From: CAZSNH01 sp052388455
Lineage (GTDB): Bacteria; Pseudomonadota; Alphaproteobacteria; Rhizobiales; Hyphomicrobiaceae
Direction of reading: 5' to 3'
Length of the DNA: 17,741 nt
NCBI GenBank assembly: GCA_052388455.1
Contig: JBQTIA010000104.1
Span: 1 to 17,741 of the forward strand
This document shows, piece after piece, positions 14,046 through 17,741 of this stretch. Each line of letters starts with the position of its first letter. The stretch's first letter is position 1. The notes under the pieces are model-generated. The model saw only the letters and a list, made by a program, of their open reading frames with translations, was not told where the DNA came from and did not search any database. The translations under genes and the position numbers were made by a program.

Positions 14046-15416
14046 TTATGCCGGCAGCGGTAGCGCGCTCTGTCCGTAAGCGGGCCGGCGCGGCTTGACC
14101 GGGGCGGGGCCGACGACTCGGGCTTTCATCCGCTTGGGATCGGCGAGCACGCCGCCGAGGCCGAGGAAAAAGAACAGAAGCGCGTGAGGCACGTTCCAGT
14201 AATGAACCGTGGCGCCGAGCAGGCAAAGCGCGATCAGCGAGATCATCCAGCCGGCCGAGAGCCGCCGGCGCTCTCGGTCCGGGGAGCCGATGCCGCGCTT
14301 CACGACGGCCCGGCCGAGCAGCAGGATCGCCGCCGCCAGAATGAGAAACGCGGGAATGCCGCTGCGCATCGGCAGCACCAGCCAATAAGCGTCGATGGTC
14401 GAGGAGACCATCCAGCTCGGCCGCTCCCATTCGGCCAATCCGAGACCGGTCCACGGGCTCTCCCATACGTTGGCGAGGCCGTGCTCCCAGATCAGCATGC
14501 GGTAGAGCCCGGTCCAGGGGTCGAACGTCATGCCGGTGATGAGGAGCTGGATCGGCGGCCGCGATGAGACGAACGCCATGCCGATGTAAAGCCCTGCCAG
14601 GATGGCGAGCGTCAGGTGCGTTCGCAGCGCGAAGCCGCGCGTAAACCGCTCCCAGGTCAGCATGGCGAACTGCAATCCGAGACTGAGCAGCGGCGCCGAC
14701 GACAGGGCTAAAAGCGTTGCGAATGCGACGACTGCTGCCTGAACCCGGCGGCGGACGGCATCGCGCTCGGCGCACCACAGCAGCGCGAACATGGCCGCGC
14801 AGAACGTGCCGTAGTGGATCGGGTGGTCGAAGGTGGCGGCGGCCCGCGCCAGGCCCCAGCGGATGTCGGCCGGCGGCATGGGCGGCCCTCCGATCAGGCC
14901 GCGCAACACCTCGTGCGTGAAGAAGCTGCGGGTCAAGGTGTCGAGCAGCGCGATCCCCGCAACGAGCCCGATGGCCAGCACGAGCGTCCGAAGCGAGACG
15001 ATCAGCGTTTCGACGTCGCGGATGTAGGCCCGCGCGATGGCATAGCCGCCGATGGTCTCGAGCGCCAGTGAGCCGCCGTAAACGAACCCTTCCTGCCCCG
15101 CGTGCGAGGCGAAGATGGCGGTCTGCCACACCGCCAGCGCAGCGATCAGGATGTCGAACGATTGCAGCCGCGTATCCGAGCGTGTCGCCAGTCTGTAGAG
15201 CGCCAGCGGCAGAAAGAGGATGAAGGCGAAGCGGTGCGGCGGAAACCGCAGGCCGGCGACATCGACCGAGAACTCGGTCGGACAGATCAGGCTGAGGATG
15301 ACGACGAGGATCGGCAGCGGTGTCGAGGCGGCGAGCGAGCGGCTCGCGGCGGACTGCGTCCGGCGTGAGGTGCTCACCACGGGTCTCACCGGAGGCATCG
15401 CCGTGCTGGAGGTCAT
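14046..15416 (-). CDS. O-antigen ligase/Wzy-like polysaccharide polymerase
   Basis: A 456-residue polytopic inner-membrane protein with about 10-12 hydrophobic segments, such as PLPILVVILSLICP and HLTLAILAGLYIGMAFV. The large periplasmic loop and following helix contain DPWTGLYRMLIWEHGLANVWESPWTGLGLAEWERPSWM and TIDAYWLVLPMRSGIPAFLIL. This R-x-x-W, G-x-G-x and DxxYL-type pattern is typical of the O-antigen ligase/polymerase family. In this cluster it is best read as the Wzy polymerase, though ligase cannot be excluded from sequence. It lies 60 bases after the sugar-phosphate transferase gene on the same strand. Its start codon directly follows a 15-base palindrome that covers the ribosome-site region. 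Confidence 0.85.
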   Translation of the reverse strand: MTSSTAMPPVRPVVSTSRRTQSAASRSLAASTPLPILVVILSLICPTEFSVDVAGLRFPPHRFAFILFLPLALYRLATRSDTRLQSFDILIAALAVWQTAIFASHAGQEGFVYGGSLALETIGGYAIARAYIRDVETLIVSLRTLVLAIGLVAGIALLDTLTRSFFTHEVLRGLIGGPPMPPADIRWGLARAAATFDHPIHYGTFCAAMFALLWCAERDAVRRRVQAAVVAFATLLALSSAPLLSLGLQFAMLTWERFTRGFALRTHLTLAILAGLYIGMAFVSSRPPIQLLITGMTFDPWTGLYRMLIWEHGLANVWESPWTGLGLAEWERPSWMVSSTIDAYWLVLPMRSGIPAFLILAAAILLLGRAVVKRGIGSPDRERRRLSAGWMISLIALCLLGATVHYWNVPHALLFFFLGLGGVLADPKRMKARVVGPAPVKPRRPAYGQSALPLPA

Positions 15417-15431
15417 GGACAGGTCCTGTCC
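15417..15431. promoter_or_regulatory. Palindrome covering the ribosome site of the polymerase gene
   Basis: Seven-base arms GGACAGG (15417-15423) and CCTGTCC (15425-15431) flank a single central base, and the arm abuts the start codon of the minus-strand gene. On that strand the AGGACC within it is the only candidate ribosome site. With one central base it cannot form a simple RNA hairpin using all pairs, so a DNA-binding site or a partly opened hairpin is more likely. Confidence 0.4.
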
Positions 15432-15476
15432 CTGCGATGCGACTTCGAGCGAAGCGGGAGTGACGCCCGCCGCTGC

Positions 15477-16964
15477 TCAGTGCGCGTTCTTGCCGGTGAC
15501 CATGGCGACGAGGGTCTGCGCCAGGATCTTCAGGTCGAGGCCGAGCGACCACGTCTTGATGTAGGCGATATCGGCATTGACCCGCGCTTCGACGCTGCCC
15601 GCCCCCGACGTTTCTCCGCGCAGGCCGCTCACCTGGGCGAGGCCGGTGATCCCGGGCTTCACCTCGTGGCGGTTGGCGTAGCTCTCCAGCATCTCGCCGA
15701 ACTGCTCGTCGTGAACGAGCGCATGGGGACGCGGACCGACGAGCGACATCTCGCCTTTCAGCACGTTCCAGAGCTGGGGAAGCTCGTCGAGGCTGGTCCG
15801 CCGCAGGAAGCGACCGACGCGGGTGACGCGGACATCGTCGGGGGTGGCCTGGCGGACCTCGGCGTCATCCTCCAGCACATGCATGGTGCGGAATTTGATG
15901 ATATCGATGATCTTGTGATTGAGACCGCGGCGACGCTGACGGAAGAGGACCGGACCCTTGCTCTCGGCGCGGATGGCCAGCGCTATGAAAGGATAGAGCA
16001 CGGCTGTGATGGCGCTGAACACGATGCCGAGGACGATGTCCTCCATGCGCTTGACGAAAGGCCCCCAGTCCGAAAGCGCCTTCTTCTTGACGTCGAGCAT
16101 TCCGACCGAGCCGATGTTCGACACCTTGTAGGCCGGACCTTCGTCGACGAGATCGGATGCAATGTGCGTCACGATGTGGACGCTGACGGGAAGCGGCTCC
16201 AGCTTGCGGGCGACTGCGGCGATGCGGCGGTCTGCCGATTGAGGCAGGGCGATGACGATCTGGTCGATGTGTCCGTCGCGGGCCGCGGTAATGAGATCGT
16301 CCAGTCGTCCGGCGACTTTCAGACCTTCCGGATTGACACGATCCTCGCCCATGCGGTCGTCATAGACGCCGGTGAACCGGATGCCGAGGGCCGGGTTGGC
16401 GAGGTGGTCGCGGACGCGGCGTGCGATGGCGCCGGCGCCGAACACGGCAATGCGATGATCGAAGTAGCCGGCGGCCGTCATGCGTTTCAGAACGCGGTGG
16501 GCCAACCCGCGGAACAGCAGGATGATGGTGAAGCTGGCCGAGAGCCAGGTGGCGAGCCAGACGAGCGCATGGCCGTTGCGGATGGCGCTCGGCAGTCCGA
16601 GGCCGAGCGTGCCCACGAGGCCGATCGCGAGCGCTGTGAACAGCTTCGAGGGGGCGCGCGGAAAGTCGTGCATCCGCGCCGTATCGTACATGCCCATGTT
16701 TCGAAGGCAGAGATAGGTGATGATGCACGCGGCGAGACTGGTCTGTGCCAGGAGCGCCCAGTCGGCCACCACGCCGCCGACGCGGCTGTAGATGGCGGCG
16801 GGGACGACGCTACCCGCCAGCACCGCGAAGATGTCGTAGATCGCGACGAGGTCGGCGGCGACCACGCGCGACCACCGCTGGATCGGGGACCTGCCGTGTT
16901 TCTCCCTGCAAGCCGTCGCCGCAGCGACCGCGACCGACGGCTCGCTCACCGTATGCACTGACAT
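15477..16964 (-). CDS. Polyprenyl-phosphate sugar-1-phosphate transferase (WcaJ/ExoY-like)
   Basis: A 495-residue inner-membrane enzyme that should start repeat-unit assembly by moving a hexose-1-phosphate (probably glucose or galactose) from a UDP-sugar to undecaprenyl phosphate. It has four to five N-terminal membrane helices, a central Rossmann-like region (HRIAVFGAGAIARRVRDHL), a further helix at DIVLGIVFSAITAVLYPFIAL, and the catalytic domain. That domain has GPVLFRQRRRG, IIKFRTMH, RTSLDELPQLWNVLKGEMSLVGPRPH and EVKPGITGLAQVSGLRG, all hallmarks of the bacterial sugar transferase family. ATG 16964 is chosen, with GGGG about five bases upstream. An upstream in-frame TTG (17006) would add 14 residues. 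It follows the co-polymerase gene by 140 bases and precedes the polymerase-like gene. Confidence 0.94.
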   Translation of the reverse strand: MSVHTVSEPSVAVAAATACREKHGRSPIQRWSRVVAADLVAIYDIFAVLAGSVVPAAIYSRVGGVVADWALLAQTSLAACIITYLCLRNMGMYDTARMHDFPRAPSKLFTALAIGLVGTLGLGLPSAIRNGHALVWLATWLSASFTIILLFRGLAHRVLKRMTAAGYFDHRIAVFGAGAIARRVRDHLANPALGIRFTGVYDDRMGEDRVNPEGLKVAGRLDDLITAARDGHIDQIVIALPQSADRRIAAVARKLEPLPVSVHIVTHIASDLVDEGPAYKVSNIGSVGMLDVKKKALSDWGPFVKRMEDIVLGIVFSAITAVLYPFIALAIRAESKGPVLFRQRRRGLNHKIIDIIKFRTMHVLEDDAEVRQATPDDVRVTRVGRFLRRTSLDELPQLWNVLKGEMSLVGPRPHALVHDEQFGEMLESYANRHEVKPGITGLAQVSGLRGETSGAGSVEARVNADIAYIKTWSLGLDLKILAQTLVAMVTGKNAH

Positions 16965-17033
16965 GTGGACCCCATGACGCACAGAGTGTGATGGACACCC
17001 TGCCAACTGATTGACGGATTAGATCGCATTTCC

Positions 17034-17043
17034 CTAAATTTAG
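17034..17043. promoter_or_regulatory. AT-rich palindrome CTAAATTTAG before the sugar-transferase gene
   Basis: A perfect 10-base palindrome in the only A+T-rich stretch of the 140-base gap between the co-polymerase and sugar-transferase genes, about 70 bases upstream of the latter. It probably marks a promoter or operator of the downstream pair. A firm -35/-10 pair could not be assigned. Confidence 0.35.
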
Positions 17044-17104
17044 CTTGAATGGATCGAGCAAATACTCGGTGATCCTATGGCCGCGATTGCGACATCGAGC
17101 AGGA

Positions 17105-17741
17105 TTACGCGGCGCTCCGCGCCGCCGTCGTCGCAGGTGCCGGAGCCGCGCCGGTGAATCCGCCGGCGTCGGGCATGTCGTCGAGTGCGACCCCGTTCAT
17201 CACCACGCCGATGACTTTCTGCTGGCTGAACCCGAGACACTTGAGCGCCCGCCGGGCGAGCTGCTTCGGCGTCCGCTTCCAGGCCATCACGAACACGATG
17301 AGATCGGCGTGGTCGGCCAGGAGGCGGCCGTCGATGATCGGTAGCAGCGGCGGCGCGCTGACCACCACCGTGTCGTACTGGCGCTTCAGTGCCGCGAAGA
17401 TGGACGCCATGCGCTGCGAGGCCAGCATCTCGGGATTGGCGACATCGAGAGCCTGGCCGCTCATCGCCGGCAGGAAGGAAAGGCCGGTTGCCGCCTCGCG
17501 CAGGATGGTTCGCTCCATGTCGAAGCCGCGCGCCAGGATTTCGAGAAGGCCGGACTGCGCGCCGGGTGCGAGACGGCGCGAGAGAGTCGCACGCCGCAGA
17601 TCGCCGTCGACCAGCAGCACGCGGCTCCCGAGCAGGGCGTAGTGGTGAGCGAGGTTGGAGGCGATGACGTCGCCGTCCTCGTTCGGGAGGCTCGACGCGA
17701 CGAGGATGAGGCGCGGGATGCCGGGCCGGCTGCGGATGTCG
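17105..17741 (-). CDS. Polysaccharide co-polymerase/BY-kinase-like protein, partial, degenerate nucleotide site
   Basis: The C-terminal 211 residues of a protein whose start is beyond the right edge. It matches the cytoplasmic domain of ExoP/Wzc-type co-polymerases, which control polymer length and export. Recognisable parts are the Walker A' strand VLLVDGDLRR (visible residues 41-50), ANPEMLASQRM before the last strands, and IIDGRLLADHADLIVFVMAWKRT. The P-loop position reads SSLPNEDGDVIASNLA (visible 16-31). It aligns without gaps to the usual SSxPGEGKSTxxxNLA, but both glycines, Lys and Ser are lost. The Walker B position reads YDTVVVSAPP, with Ser in place of Asp. The C-terminal tail is Ala/Pro-rich with no tyrosine cluster. 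ATP binding and autophosphorylation are therefore unlikely; the frame is intact, so this is not a broken gene. Confidence 0.85.
   Translation of the reverse strand, partial: DIRSRPGIPRLILVASSLPNEDGDVIASNLAHHYALLGSRVLLVDGDLRRATLSRRLAPGAQSGLLEILARGFDMERTILREAATGLSFLPAMSGQALDVANPEMLASQRMASIFAALKRQYDTVVVSAPPLLPIIDGRLLADHADLIVFVMAWKRTPKQLARRALKCLGFSQQKVIGVVMNGVALDDMPDAGGFTGAAPAPATTAARSAA

Noticed and set aside
13756..15552. 598-codon minus frame across the acyltransferase end and polymerase gene
   Set aside because: It is Arg/Pro-rich and is a shadow of two genes with clear families in other frames.
15480..16961. Open frame of 493 codons on the plus strand opposite the sugar transferase
   Set aside because: The minus strand carries an unmistakable sugar-transferase protein, and the plus product is low-complexity Arg/Asp/Gly sequence.

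Overview
The window is GC-rich, about two-thirds G+C by eye, with tightly packed genes and protein families typical of Alphaproteobacteria. The proline-rich TonB-dependent receptor, the rhizobial-style polysaccharide genes and a CtrA-like site suggest a member of the Hyphomicrobiales (Rhizobiales). The genus cannot be named from sequence alone. No tRNA, rRNA, CRISPR array, insertion sequence or transposase was seen.

Region A (1-5687) is an envelope and uptake block. It holds a large TonB-dependent outer-membrane receptor (284-3070) and a secreted beta-barrel-like protein of unknown function (3390-4316). Convergent to these, and separated by a perfect 10-bp hairpin, is a small secreted PepSY-like protein (4356-4610, minus). 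Next come a NarL/LuxR-type response regulator with a degenerate receiver domain (4726-5382, minus) and a small 62-residue protein (5499-5687, minus). The most interesting signal here is a repeated dyad, GGGA-N5-TCCC with an A-rich centre. It occurs twice before the receptor and twice, slightly degenerate, before the second outer-membrane gene. A fifth version with a different centre lies just upstream of the response regulator. This looks like an operator of an unidentified regulator that co-controls the two outer-membrane genes.

Region B (5980-17741) is a Wzx/Wzy-type exopolysaccharide cluster arranged in alternating blocks. On plus: a GT4 glycosyltransferase (5980-7215). On minus, as one overlapping or closely spaced operon: a WbbL-like GT2 (9605-10639), a second GT2-like transferase (8731-9597) and a Wzx-type flippase (7202-8734). 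On plus, from a divergent promoter region: another glycosyltransferase (10841-12079) and an OafA-like acyltransferase with an SGNH domain (12084-14033). On minus: a polysaccharide co-polymerase/BY-kinase-like protein (from beyond 17741 to 17105), a polyprenyl-phosphate sugar-1-phosphate transferase (15477-16964) and an O-antigen ligase/polymerase-like protein (14046-15416).

The inferred pathway is as follows. The phosphotransferase loads the first sugar on undecaprenyl phosphate. The glycosyltransferases extend the repeat unit and the acyltransferase decorates it. The flippase moves it across the inner membrane, the Wzy-like protein polymerises it, and the co-polymerase controls chain length or export. 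No outer-membrane export protein (Wza/OPX) is visible; it may lie beyond the right edge. The visible C-terminal part of the co-polymerase has lost the Walker A glycine/lysine/serine residues, the Walker B aspartate and any C-terminal tyrosine cluster, so it looks like a pseudokinase.
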